A stretch of DNA of 64,000 nt, from the NCBI RefSeq assembly GCF_025989125.1, contig NZ_JAPDNR010000001.1, forward strand, positions 310,001-374,000, written 5' to 3'. This DNA comes from Chitinophaga nivalis. Lineage in GTDB: Bacteria; Bacteroidota; Bacteroidia; Chitinophagales; Chitinophagaceae. Position numbers and translations under genes: made by a program. Positions 1 to 7,815 of the stretch are shown here, in pieces; position 1 is the first letter of the stretch; the number at the start of each line of letters is the position of its first letter. The notes below the pieces were generated by a model that was given only the letters and a program-made list of their open reading frames with translations, made no database searches and was not told where the DNA came from.

Positions 1-603
1 TTTTAAAAGGTCATTATTGAAATAAAAGTCACCTTTCAACAGCTGTCCTTCTGCATTGTAGCTTTTATCAGGATCAGCGATTACGTCTGCCAGCTGCTTA
101 TTGGCCTCTTCCAGCCATTGCAGGATCTGTATAAAGATCATTTTCTGGTTATCATACACCGGTTGTCCGTTTTCTCTTCCCTGCAAGGCGCCTTTCATCG
201 GCACATCTCCTACCAGATTCGTCAGCCGGTAGTAAAAGAAAGCACGTTGGAATTTACCCAAAGCCGTATAGGGATTCACGGTTTTACCACCCAGGCGTGT
301 CGCCTCCTTTTCCATCTGTTGTACATTCAGCAAGGAGAAGTAACTATTAAAATCAGCCCCGTTCCAGTCATAACGCTGGTCGCCATAATAGTTATAGTTA
401 CAACAATCAAACTGGTTCCAGCGCATCACATTACTCCAGGGTTTGTCTGCATTCATATCTGCCAGTACACCACCCAATACCAGGCTGGGAGGCACCTGCG
501 CCGGCCTGTTGGGATTCACATCATATGCGTCGTACTTTTTGCTGCAACTACTGAGTGCTATGCCCAACAAAGCTGTGAAAGAAAGTATTTTGAAAGATTT
601 CAT
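1..603 (-). CDS. SusD/RagB-family outer-membrane lipoprotein (partial, C-terminus beyond window)
   Basis: The first 201 codons of a leftward gene that runs off the window edge without a stop. The N-terminus is a lipoprotein signal peptide with lipobox LSSC, so Cys20 is the expected lipidated residue. The mature part then reads SKKYDAYDVNPNRPAQVPPS, with helical segments rich in Trp, Asn and Tyr, as in SusD-like proteins that sit on a SusC porin and bind the glycan or peptide at the cell surface. The ATG lies 12 bases after the stop of the upstream susC-like gene, so the two are almost certainly co-transcribed. The fold is recognised by pattern and context; the ligand cannot be told from the fragment. 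Confidence 0.85.
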   Translation of the reverse strand, partial: MKSFKILSFTALLGIALSSCSKKYDAYDVNPNRPAQVPPSLVLGGVLADMNADKPWSNVMRWNQFDCCNYNYYGDQRYDWNGADFNSYFSLLNVQQMEKEATRLGGKTVNPYTALGKFQRAFFYYRLTNLVGDVPMKGALQGRENGQPVYDNQKMIFIQILQWLEEANKQLADVIADPDKSYNAEGQLLKGDFYFNNDLLK

Positions 604-614
604 GTAGTCGTTGT

Positions 615-3600
615 TTAGAAAGTAAGGTTAATGTTAAAGCCGAATCTGCGGGTGGTAGGGGTCTGTAGTGTAGACATTCCATCATCTGATGCCGGATACT
701 GATCAATATCCACATCCTTGTTCTTCGCAAAATAGAACAGGTTTCTACCCACAAAAGACACACTGGCAGCTCTGATAAACGAACCTTTTAATACCGTTGC
801 CGGTAAGGTATAACCCAGTGTTACCTCACGCAGTTTGGCAAAGGTTTTACTGATCAGGTTTCCTTCATTGGTTCTGTAATACACGCTGATATAATCCTGC
901 AGGAAGCTTTTGGTGGTATTCGGTGCAAACTGCATTTTATCTGCATTCGTTACATTACCGTTATTATCATATTCAATCGGCACATTGTTGCTGATCACGA
1001 CACCTTCGCCCTGCCAGGATTTCACGCCTTTATAGTCCTGGTAACGCGCTTCTCCCATCGCCCCCTGGGTGGTCAGGATATTACGGCCACCACGGAAGGT
1101 CTGCTGCTGGATATAATCAATCATGTTACCACCCACACGACCATCGAACTGGAAGCTGAGGCTAACACCTTTGTAGCTGAAAGTATTGTTGATACCCCAT
1201 ACCCAATCAGGGTTGGCATAACCCAGGAATTGCTGGGTAGGATTTACAATCGGACGACCATCTTTAGCATCGTTAATGATTTGTCCGTCTGGTGTGCGTA
1301 CGAATTTGGTACCATAGAATTTATCTACGCGGTCGCCTACCCCAATGTAGGCATCCAGCAGTTTTCTGTCGCCATAGATGCTGACAAATGTTTCCCGATA
1401 GGTAGACCAGTTCGCAGATATGTTCCAGTTCAATCCGTTGAGATTACGCAATGGCGTACCATTCAGCGATATTTCCCAGCCTGTTTTGCGGGTATTCACG
1501 CCATTTACCAGGTAGCTGTCGAATCCGGTGCTCGGAGGTAACGACAGGGAGTAAATACGCGGTCCGTTTTCTGTAGTGAAGTAGGTAGCGTCTACGCCTA
1601 TACGATTTTTCAGGAAGCGGATATCCATACCGGCTTCATACACTTTACTGGTAAATGGTTTCAGGTCTGTATTGGCAATTACCTTCGTATAGTATGCAGC
1701 TCCCTGGCTTTGATACACTGGTGAAACACCATATACCGCAGAGTTCTGGAAGGTAGGACCATCGTAGGAAGATTTATATTCCGTGCCATATCCGATCGGA
1801 TAGGATGCCATTGGTGTAGCGCCGATAGTAGCATTGGTTAACCCACCTTTTACATTGGCATAGGAAGTTCTGAATTTCAGGAAGGAAATCAGTTCCGGTA
1901 ATTTTACGTAGTCAGATACCACTGTACTCAATGCTACCGAAGGGTAGAAATAGGTATTGTTGCTCAGCGGCAGGCTGGAAGCCTTATCCACACGGCCGGT
2001 CAGGGATAGGGTTGCATATTTTCCCAGATCCAGATCCGCATAACCATAGGCACTCAGCACCAGCATATCTGCTACATAACTGGTGGCAGACAACGGATCA
2101 CGGGAGTTACCAAATCCATACCATCCCGGTGCGTTCAGGTAACCGGTTGTCACAAAGCTGGAATTATATTTAAAAGAGCGGACGTTACCACCAGCAGAGG
2201 CATGTAACCTGATCTGGCGGGGGAACATATTGGTGTAGGAGAACAATACGTCCGTATTGTTTTCAAACAGGGTACGTTTATCTTCCCGGTAATCACCCTT
2301 TCCTTCTTCCCGACCATATGGATGGGCGGAATAAGGCATTTTTTCATTACGCATCATATCGTAACCAGTCACCTGCGTACGGGCCAGGAATTCCCATTTA
2401 TCAGAGATCTTATAGTTCAGTTTTGCGTATCCGTTGATATCTGTTTTATAGTGACCACGCAACCACTCATAGGTCATGAACCAGGGGTTGTGATAACGCT
2501 GGTATTCTGCATATACGGATTGTATTCCATCCTTACCGGCCTGCCAGTAATTACGCATATCATCCATGCTCCAGTCGGCACCGGCCCAGATGAGGGTATT
2601 ATAGATAAGACTGTTGGGACCATACGCCACATCCGGGAAGTTTTTGGTATACTGGCGGTTATAGTTCAGGTAGGCATCCAGGCGCAGTTTAGGCGATATA
2701 TTATACCCTGCGGAGATGTTGAAGTTGGTAATATTCAACTGAGTATTAGGTACCAATCCTTTCTGATAGGAATGTGACAGGGAAATACGGATATCTCCTT
2801 TATCGCCATGCGATGACATCGCAATGTTGTTGGTACTCAGCATACCAGTTTGCAGAAAGCGCTGCAAGTTGTTTTTACCACGGGCAATCCAGGGTGTACC
2901 GAGATGTTTACCGGTGGCCGGATCTACCGGGCTATCGTACTGGGGTATCAGCTGGCCTTCGAACTTAGGTCCCCATACATCATAATCCGCATCATTTACC
3001 CCACCGCCTTTACCATCGCCAAAAGCGTATTTACCGTGGTCGCCGGGGCCGTATTCATCCTGCACTTTCGGGATAGCCAGGAAACCTTTTTCAAACATAG
3101 TGCTGGAGTTCAGCTCCACAGTGAAACCGCGGCCATCTTTAGAACCTTTTTTAGTGGTGATCATGATCGCACCATTCAGTCCACGGGAACCATACAACGC
3201 AGATGCGGTGGCGCCTTTCAATACCGTATAGCTTTCGATATCATCCGGAGAAATGTTCCAGGTATCGGAGTTAATAGGCACCCCATCTACCACATACAGG
3301 TTAATGTTATTACCCCGCAACAGGACTTTAGGTGCTGCCAGTAATTCGGCGGAGGCGCCTACTGTAAGACCAGCTACCTTACCTACCAATCCATTGACAG
3401 GATTCGGTTCGCGGGCTTTCACCAGGTCGGCACCTTTCACTTCCTGTACGGCATAACCTACTCTTTTTACTTCTTTACGTATACCCAGTGCCGTTACGAC
3501 TATCTCATCCAGTGCTTTTTTATCCGGTTGTAGAGTGATGGTAACCGCAGTGGCACCATTGAGAGGATATTGTACGGGCAGGTAGCCGATAAAACTCACC

Positions 3601-3833
3601 TGCAGTACATCTGTGGCTGCAGCAGCCACGGAGAAATGACCGCCGGCATCTGTCAGTGCGCCGCGGTTGGCGCCTATTACCTTTACGGTAGCGCCGATAA
3701 CGGGTTGCTGATCATCGCCGGAAATTACTTTACCATTCACTATTTGTTGTGCATAGGCAAAGGTGACGGAAAGTAGCAGCAATAGCGAGGTGCATAGCTG
3801 CCTTGTGAGCGCTCGAAGTAGATTGGATTGCAT
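615..3833 (-). CDS. SusC/RagA-family TonB-linked outer-membrane transporter
   Basis: A 1072-residue protein, a normal length for SusC. It has a signal peptide ending near FAYAQ (about residue 28), then a carboxypeptidase-regulatory-like beta-sandwich (about 31-108), the segment DEIVVTALG that typically precedes the plug, a plug domain (about 125-240) with YVVDGVP and LKGATASALYGSRG, and a long beta-barrel ending in the aromatic C-terminus NINLTF. It imports oligomers across the outer membrane using TonB energy together with the SusD-like lipoprotein directly downstream. No anti-sigma or hybrid two-component regulator is adjacent. The XRE-cupin gene upstream has the same orientation but is separated by 134 bases, so a regulatory link is only possible. 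Substrate unknown. Confidence 0.95.
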   Translation of the reverse strand: MQSNLLRALTRQLCTSLLLLLSVTFAYAQQIVNGKVISGDDQQPVIGATVKVIGANRGALTDAGGHFSVAAAATDVLQVSFIGYLPVQYPLNGATAVTITLQPDKKALDEIVVTALGIRKEVKRVGYAVQEVKGADLVKAREPNPVNGLVGKVAGLTVGASAELLAAPKVLLRGNNINLYVVDGVPINSDTWNISPDDIESYTVLKGATASALYGSRGLNGAIMITTKKGSKDGRGFTVELNSSTMFEKGFLAIPKVQDEYGPGDHGKYAFGDGKGGGVNDADYDVWGPKFEGQLIPQYDSPVDPATGKHLGTPWIARGKNNLQRFLQTGMLSTNNIAMSSHGDKGDIRISLSHSYQKGLVPNTQLNITNFNISAGYNISPKLRLDAYLNYNRQYTKNFPDVAYGPNSLIYNTLIWAGADWSMDDMRNYWQAGKDGIQSVYAEYQRYHNPWFMTYEWLRGHYKTDINGYAKLNYKISDKWEFLARTQVTGYDMMRNEKMPYSAHPYGREEGKGDYREDKRTLFENNTDVLFSYTNMFPRQIRLHASAGGNVRSFKYNSSFVTTGYLNAPGWYGFGNSRDPLSATSYVADMLVLSAYGYADLDLGKYATLSLTGRVDKASSLPLSNNTYFYPSVALSTVVSDYVKLPELISFLKFRTSYANVKGGLTNATIGATPMASYPIGYGTEYKSSYDGPTFQNSAVYGVSPVYQSQGAAYYTKVIANTDLKPFTSKVYEAGMDIRFLKNRIGVDATYFTTENGPRIYSLSLPPSTGFDSYLVNGVNTRKTGWEISLNGTPLRNLNGLNWNISANWSTYRETFVSIYGDRKLLDAYIGVGDRVDKFYGTKFVRTPDGQIINDAKDGRPIVNPTQQFLGYANPDWVWGINNTFSYKGVSLSFQFDGRVGGNMIDYIQQQTFRGGRNILTTQGAMGEARYQDYKGVKSWQGEGVVISNNVPIEYDNNGNVTNADKMQFAPNTTKSFLQDYISVYYRTNEGNLISKTFAKLREVTLGYTLPATVLKGSFIRAASVSFVGRNLFYFAKNKDVDIDQYPASDDGMSTLQTPTTRRFGFNINLTF

Positions 3834-3967
3834 AGCAATTAGATTGAGGTATTATTGTTTACTATGCAAAGGTTCGGTATGAATATGACCGGAATGTTAA
3901 GTCATACTAAATTTAATGTTAAGTATTTGTATATATCCGGAAAGTGCTTCCAGACAGCAGCAGGCGG

Positions 3968-4552
3968 TTATTTTTCGCTGTCGAGGAAGAAATAGACCAC
4001 GAGTATCTGCGCATTTTCTTCGCCGATATTGGCGGGTTTATGCCCTAAACGGCCATCGAAGAACAGGGAATCGCCTTCTTCGAGTACATATTTTTCATTA
4101 TCGATCTGGTACTCTACTTTCCCTTTGATGATATATTTGTACTCATAGGCGTCTGTTTTCACGCTGTGTGCACGACGGGCGCCTTTTTTCAGTTCCAGCA
4201 GTACGATATCTACCGGAAAATTCTTCACATTTTTGGTCAGGACTCTTTTATAGACAAATCCTTTGGCTGGTTCTTTTTCGAACTCCTGATAAGCCGCTTT
4301 TTGCTTAATGATTACTTTGGCGCCCTGGGTCTGCTGGTCAATTTCATTGAAAAACTCGTTCATATCGAGGTTCAACGCTTTGATGATATTGATCAGTACC
4401 AGCAGGGAGGGTACGGTGCGGTTATTTTCTATCTGGGATATCAGGCCCTTGCTTACGTCTGCCTTATCAGCGAGCTCCTGAATCGTGATCCCTTTTGATT
4501 TCCGTTTTTCCTTGATCTTGTTGCTAATCTGAATAATGATGTCCTCCGTCAT
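3968..4552 (-). CDS. XRE-family transcriptional regulator with C-terminal cupin domain
   Basis: 194 residues. The N-terminal helix-turn-helix (about 8-65) reads IKEKRKSKGITIQELADKAD then VSKGLISQIENNRTVPSL, a textbook XRE/lambda-Cro motif. The C-terminal half (about 115-190) is a cupin_2 small beta-barrel containing EEGDSLFFDGRLGHKPANIG, normally a small-ligand sensor. Regulators of this layout (SutR/PuuR-like) usually control nearby transport or catabolic genes. It is divergent from marC with a 93-base gap that must hold both promoters. It could regulate the SusC/SusD pair downstream, but nothing in the sequence proves this. Confidence 0.9.
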   Translation of the reverse strand: MTEDIIIQISNKIKEKRKSKGITIQELADKADVSKGLISQIENNRTVPSLLVLINIIKALNLDMNEFFNEIDQQTQGAKVIIKQKAAYQEFEKEPAKGFVYKRVLTKNVKNFPVDIVLLELKKGARRAHSVKTDAYEYKYIIKGKVEYQIDNEKYVLEEGDSLFFDGRLGHKPANIGEENAQILVVYFFLDSEK

Positions 4553-4645
4553 GATAACTGCTGATTATGATGCTTAATACAGGTCTGGTTCAACAAATAT
4601 AGATAGAAACTCAGTTTTCTGTTATATTTACATAAATGAAGCTAC

Positions 4646-5212
4646 ATGTTCAGTATCGACCAAATTCTGGCTGTTACCTTTACGTTATTTGCGGTAATAG
4701 ATATCGTAGGCTCCATACCCATCCTGGTTTCCCTGAAGGAGAAGCTGGGCCATATAGATGCCGGTAAAGCTACCTTGGCCTCTGGTTTCCTGATGATCCT
4801 TTTCTTTTTTGTAGGCGAACCTTTCCTGAAGCTACTCAGCGTAGACGTACATTCGTTTGCGGTAGCGGGGTCTATTGTTATTTTTGTCATCGGGCTGGAG
4901 ATGATCCTGGGTATTGAATTTTTCAAGGGAGAACAGGATGCCAAGGCGGGCAGCATCGTTCCGATCGCCTTTCCCCTGGTAGCCGGATCGGGTACCCTGA
5001 CCACTATTATGTCCCTCAAAGCCAACTTTGAACAGAATAATATCCTCACCGGTATCTTACTGAACCTGCTGATTGTATACATCGTTCTCCGCTGCCTGAA
5101 TTTCATAGAACGCTTACTGGGCAAGGCCGGACTGATGGTTATACGTAAATTTTTCGGGGTTATCCTGCTGGCTATCGCCGTAAAAATCTTCAAAAGCAAT
5201 ATTAATCTTTAA
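4646..5212 (+). CDS. MarC-family integral membrane protein
   Basis: 188 residues, almost all hydrophobic, with about six predicted membrane helices (roughly 5-25, 42-62, 70-90, 110-130, 140-158 and 162-182). Family-typical stretches include TLFAVIDIVGSIPI near the start, corresponding to the MarC DPxG/P region, and IPIAFPLVAGSGTLTT-like sequence in the middle (here IVPIAFPLVAGSGTLTT). It is an inner-membrane protein; MarC was once linked to antibiotic resistance, but no transport activity is firmly established for the family. It ends just before the tRNA-Arg promoter and appears monocistronic. Confidence 0.9.
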   Translation: MFSIDQILAVTFTLFAVIDIVGSIPILVSLKEKLGHIDAGKATLASGFLMILFFFVGEPFLKLLSVDVHSFAVAGSIVIFVIGLEMILGIEFFKGEQDAKAGSIVPIAFPLVAGSGTLTTIMSLKANFEQNNILTGILLNLLIVYIVLRCLNFIERLLGKAGLMVIRKFFGVILLAIAVKIFKSNINL

Positions 5213-5217
5213 ATCTA

Positions 5218-5249
5218 TTTGGGATTGTACAATAGAAAATGTAGCTTTG
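5218..5249 (+). promoter_or_regulatory. Bacteroidota sigma-A promoter for tRNA-Arg
   Basis: TTTG at 5218-5221, a 20-base spacer, then TAGCTTTG at 5242-5249. This matches the Bacteroidota primary promoter consensus TTTG-N19-21-TAnnTTTG exactly. The predicted start is a few bases before the tRNA 5' end at 5261. The -33 box overlaps the marC 3' flank just after its stop. Confidence 0.8.
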
Positions 5250-5260
5250 CCTACTTTTCC

Positions 5261-5335
5261 GGCCTCGTAGTACAATGGATAGTATAAGAGTTTCCGAAGC
5301 TCCAGATTCAAGTTCGATTCTTGACGAGGCCACCA
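5261..5335 (+). tRNA. tRNA-Arg, anticodon CCG
   Basis: A complete cloverleaf can be drawn. The acceptor stem pairs GGCCTCG (5261-5267) with CGAGGCC (5325-5331), followed by discriminator A and an encoded CCA ending at 5335. The D-stem is GTAC/GTAT, the anticodon loop TTCCGAA has anticodon CCG at 5294-5296, and the T-arm is TCAAG-TTCGATT-CTTGA. The anticodon reads CGG, arginine. The base pair next to position 26 is an A-C mismatch, leaving four clean pairs in the anticodon stem. The gene has its own promoter upstream and terminator downstream, and a broken integrase follows within 230 bases, consistent with use as an integration site. Confidence 0.93.
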
Positions 5336-5346
5336 GAAAGACTTTT

Positions 5347-5382
5347 CGCCCGGTTTCAGGTTTACTGAAATCGGGCGTTTTT
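5347..5382 (+). terminator. Rho-independent terminator of tRNA-Arg
   Basis: A 13-bp stem, cgcccggtttcag (5347-5359) with ctgaaatcgggcg (5365-5377) and one G-T wobble, loop gttta, then a run of T. It lies 12 bases after the tRNA CCA end. Confidence 0.85.
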
Positions 5383-5561
5383 CATTTATGGAATTAAATT
5401 CTGTGGAAAAGGTATAAAGAGAGATAAGGCAGGATGAAGTAAAAATGGCCCCAAACCTTACCCCTGATATTATTAACACCTAATCCCTACAGCCATGGAA
5501 GTAAGATTTTATTTAAAACTGTCCTAAGCTGTATGCAGCCGTATTTTTGCATTGATCAGCT

Positions 5562-6109
5562 ATGACAACCAGCCCCTCAAATGTTATCTTTCAGACAAGA
5601 TTCACCCACTCTATTGGTGCAATAAAAACAAATAAAGCATTTCCGGAGTATCCGGAATTTAATGCACGGCTACGGCTGGATTACTTAGATCACACTATTA
5701 AACGCACTTATCGCAAATACCGGAATGATCATGCCCCCTCACAGGAACAACTAAAAGGCTTTCAGGACATTGTTACCAGCAAAAAGGGACTACAGCAAAT
5801 CTCCTTCTTTTCTTATTGCAAGGGCTTTAACATCCACTCAGAAAAAGGGGAACGCATCAGCCCAAAGACCAAACAAAAAATCTCACCTAATACGAACAAA
5901 GGGTACGTAACAACTTTGAGCCACCTGGAAAAGTTCCAAAAAACTATACCCGCAGGATTGCGCGATACCAGTATATAGAAGAATATACGATATTCATAGC
6001 AGAGTCATTAACACATTTCTGCAGTTTTACTGGCAGGGTTTACGATGATTTTTCACATATACTTGTGCAGACAATTGCTTACAGAAAGCAAAACCTGAAA
6101 TTACAATGA
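5562..6109 (+). pseudogene. Degraded tyrosine recombinase (integrase) relic
   Basis: The open part (5562-5978, 138 residues) resembles the N-terminal arm and core-binding (SAM-like) domain of Bacteroidota tyrosine recombinases. It ends with NTNKGYVTTLSHLEKFQKT, the start of the core-binding helix bundle, and then a stop after LRDTSI. Reading on in the +2 frame from 5969 to the stop at 6107-6109 gives YIEEYTIFIAES and then HFCSFTGRVYDDFSHI. The second piece resembles the box I region of these enzymes (consensus near FTGLRYSDL), as if a frameshift and an internal deletion had joined distant parts. No catalytic Arg-His-Arg-Tyr set survives. The start codon and N-terminal piece are clear; the frame-shifted tail is my inference. 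It lies just beyond the tRNA-Arg gene, the usual target of such elements. Confidence 0.6.
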
Positions 6110-6412
6110 TATTTTTCCATCTTTTTAGCATTTTTTCATCAGCATTCAATATCTGATATTAAGCCAATTAATGCATCATAAAACATAGTATCGTGCCGTA
6201 AAAGTATGCCTGTGAATACTAACTCAAACTTTGGGGGTATTGCATCAGGAAGGAAACTATATCTTAATTTTTATCGTATTTATAGATATAAGACTTCGGT
6301 TACTTATCGCTTTGTTACTAACTATGCGTCATTATTTATGGCTCTCCATTGTTTTGACCTAGCGGATGCCGAAAAGCTATCAGAGTAGGCTTTATCTTTA
6401 ATTTTAATAGTT

Positions 6413-6637
6413 ATGAAAAAGTTAGAATTTAATGGTCTGCAGTTATTAACTATTGAACAACAAATGAATGTTACTGGGGGAGGTTTTTTGGATGTGATAA
6501 TAGATAAAGCAAAAAATGCAACAGATGGATTAGTTGATGTAGTTGATACAAGCGAACATACACTTTCCCATGATTTAGGTAATGTAGTAAAAGACTTCTC
6601 CCGTTGGGGCAGAAATACTACAACAGGATTACTTTAG
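6413..6637 (+). CDS. Small peptide with Gly-Gly-type leader (bacteriocin/natural-product precursor-like)
   Basis: 74 residues. The N-terminus MKKLEFNGLQLLTIEQQMN and then VTGGG (Gly22-24) has the layout of double-glycine leaders: charged start, spaced Leu residues, a Glu-containing helix and a Gly-Gly cleavage site before the core. The core (about 50 residues) is amphipathic and acidic, has no cysteine, and ends RWGRNTTTGLL. No peptidase-type ABC transporter or modifying enzyme lies next to it. The family is not recognised; the leader is the only functional clue. Upstream is AT-rich without a Shine-Dalgarno motif, as usual in Bacteroidota. Confidence 0.6.
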   Translation: MKKLEFNGLQLLTIEQQMNVTGGGFLDVIIDKAKNATDGLVDVVDTSEHTLSHDLGNVVKDFSRWGRNTTTGLL

Positions 6638-6644
6638 TAAAAAG

Positions 6645-6672
6645 GGCCTATTTCACTAAGTGTGTAAACTTA
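6645..6672 (+). repeat. Possible terminal inverted repeat of the IS256-family relic
   Basis: The stretch starting GGGCCTATTTCACTAAGTG and ending with GTAAACTT lies just outside the transposase stop codon (6696-6698). It resembles the terminal ends of IS256-family elements, which carry a similar GTGTAAA motif. The matching left end is not present because most of the element is gone. This is pattern recognition only. Confidence 0.35.
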
Positions 6673-6695
6673 AAAATCGAGGATCAAATTAATAA

Positions 6696-6888
6696 TTAGA
6701 TTCTCACTCTTTTATCAAAAATAGTTAAAAACTGATTTAGGACCATGCCCCAGTTTCTAATGTGCATGGTCCATTTTTTTTGATGCATCCTGTAAAGCCA
6801 GGTAAACAGATTTAAATACGACTTCATCTGTAGGAAAGGATATTTTTTTAGTGTATATTCTAATTTCACCATTTAGGTTTTCGATAAG
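6696..6888 (-). pseudogene. IS256-family (mutator) transposase, C-terminal fragment
   Basis: The minus strand encodes LIENLNGEIRIYTKKISFP, then TDEVVFKSVYLALQDASKK, then after a frameshift WTMHIRNWGMVLNQFLTIF and a stop at 6696-6698. This closely follows the conserved C-terminus of IS256-type transposases (ENLN.EIRKYTK...KSVYLA...A.KKW.MPI.NWG...NQF). The frame is broken in an eight-base A run at 6774-6781, where seven bases would keep the reading frame, so a one-base slippage explains it. The N-terminal and catalytic parts are missing. The fragment is joined directly to the hipA relic on the same strand. Confidence 0.8.
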
Positions 6889-7014
6889 CTAACCCGGCTT
6901 TGCATTATCACTGCTCAGGTATGTTTTATCATAAAGAAAAACATATCCTTCATCCGTTTCAGATATAATACCTGCCAGTTGCTCACCGTAAAAAACTTTT
7001 CCTTTCTTACTCAT
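6889..7014 (-). pseudogene. HipA-type toxin, N-terminal fragment (broken)
   Basis: From an ATG at 7014 the minus strand reads MSKKGKVFYGEQLAGIISET then DEGYVFLYDKTYLSSDNAKP and a Gly-stop (6889-6891). This is the start of the HipA N-terminal (Couple_hipA/HipS) domain, in which intact members continue with SLTLPL after the Lys-Pro. Here the gene is cut exactly there and passes into transposase sequence. The ATG overlaps the end of the upstream HipB-like gene by 8 bases, the normal translational coupling of a hipBA pair. The kinase domain is absent from the window, so no toxin can be made. Confidence 0.75.
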
Positions 7015-7216
7015 TGTGATATGTTTTAGCTGCAGGAACCAGTTCCATTCCGAATAGTGCGAGTAGCTGATTCACTTTGTCCATTCTCATGGTTGTTTTT
7101 CCCTGCTCAATTTCTCTGATCAATCGTAATCCCAAACCTGATTTAAATGCAAGATCATGTTGTGTCATGCCATACTGCTTACGTTTGAGTTTAATTAATT
7201 CAGATAGATTGTTCAT
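7007..7216 (-). CDS. HipB-like XRE antitoxin/repressor (orphan)
   Basis: 69 residues from the ATG at 7216. A longer in-frame start at 7246 would put coding sequence across the first operator, so the shorter start is preferred. The helix-turn-helix reads LKRKQYGMTQHDLAFKSGLG then LRLIREIEQGKTTMRMDKVN, ending GMELVPAAK, typical of HipB-type antitoxins. In an intact system HipB binds HipA and represses the operon. Here hipA is destroyed just downstream, while three palindromic operators remain upstream, so the protein may persist only as a repressor of itself or of other genes with the same site. Confidence 0.85.
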   Translation of the reverse strand: MNNLSELIKLKRKQYGMTQHDLAFKSGLGLRLIREIEQGKTTMRMDKVNQLLALFGMELVPAAKTYHNE

Positions 7217-7218
7217 AC

Positions 7219-7236
7219 TATACCCTTTAGGGTATA
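7219..7236. promoter_or_regulatory. Operator 1 of the HipB-like regulator
   Basis: Palindrome TATACCCTTTAGGGTATA, 3 bases upstream of the hipB-like start codon. It has 7-base arms and a 4-base centre and shares its arms with two further copies upstream. It resembles the HipB operator design (TATCC-N8-GGATA). Confidence 0.75.
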
Positions 7237-7265
7237 AAGATAACAAAAAACATTTTTATCATAAC

Positions 7266-7283
7266 TATACCCTTTAAGGTATA
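7266..7283. promoter_or_regulatory. Operator 2 of the HipB-like regulator
   Basis: TATACCCTTTAAGGTATA, the second copy of the palindrome. Its centre is 47 bases from that of operator 1. It differs from copy 1 at one central-arm base. Confidence 0.75.
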
Positions 7284-7300
7284 ATTATAGTAAAATATGA

Positions 7301-7332
7301 TCATAATTATACCCCAAAGGGTATAATTATGA
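7301..7332. promoter_or_regulatory. Operator 3 of the HipB-like regulator
   Basis: Third copy, with core TATACCCCAAAGGGTATA at 7308-7325. Its arms extend to a perfect 14-base inverted repeat (tcataattataccc at 7301-7314 with gggtataattatga at 7319-7332). Its centre is 42 bases from operator 2. Confidence 0.75.
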
Positions 7333-7525
7333 TCTAAATAGAATCAATTAAAAGGTAGTTCGTAGAAAATTGGTTTGTGGTTCGTTTTGCATTTTACTTC
7401 AACCTCAAGGGGGTATTAAAAGGATTACTTAGAGCAGACATCAAAGTATATGATAATATTATCATCCATCCAGCAATTCCGATATAGGAGCCATCAACCA
7501 TGATCAGGAGATCAGCTCTTTTATT

Positions 7526-7774
7526 TTATCCGTTTGTTTTCTTTCTTAAAAGAAAGTATTTAACAAGCGCTATCACCAGGGTCAAAATCAATCCCCATGC
7601 AGCGAAAATGCCTACTACTACCGCCTTAGCAGCGTAAACTGAATGCGTTATCCGTAAGTAAAAACTTACGACATAAATAAATACCAAAGCCGTGACGAAT
7701 ATCCACCATCTACTATTCATATTCCATTTTTTAAATGCTGTTAAATAAAGATATGTAATAATTTCATTTTGCAA
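7526..7774 (-). CDS. Small hypothetical membrane protein
   Basis: Up to 82 residues; an internal ATG at 7720 (MNSRWWIF...) gives a 64-residue form that may be the true start. Two hydrophobic segments, WWIFVTALVFIYVVSFYL and AVVVGIFAAWGLILTLVIAL, predict two membrane helices joined by a short polar loop, with a basic tail (LLRKKTNG) probably in the cytoplasm. No family recognised. It follows the acyl-carrier-like gene on the same strand after 41 bases, so they may be co-transcribed. Confidence 0.5.
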   Translation of the reverse strand: MQNEIITYLYLTAFKKWNMNSRWWIFVTALVFIYVVSFYLRITHSVYAAKAVVVGIFAAWGLILTLVIALVKYFLLRKKTNG

Positions 7775-7815
7775 GCAATACCCCGGTTACTATTCGTCAT
7801 ATTCCTTCAGGCATA

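Noticed and set aside
118..618. 166-residue open frame on the plus strand
   Set aside because: It lies antisense to the SusD-like gene, which has a clear lipoprotein signal and family pattern.
4642..5199. 185-residue minus-strand frame
   Set aside because: It mirrors marC; the plus-strand protein fits the MarC family.
6206..6388. 60-residue open frame on the plus strand
   Set aside because: No leader, domain or terminator support; the sequence is aromatic-rich and random-looking.
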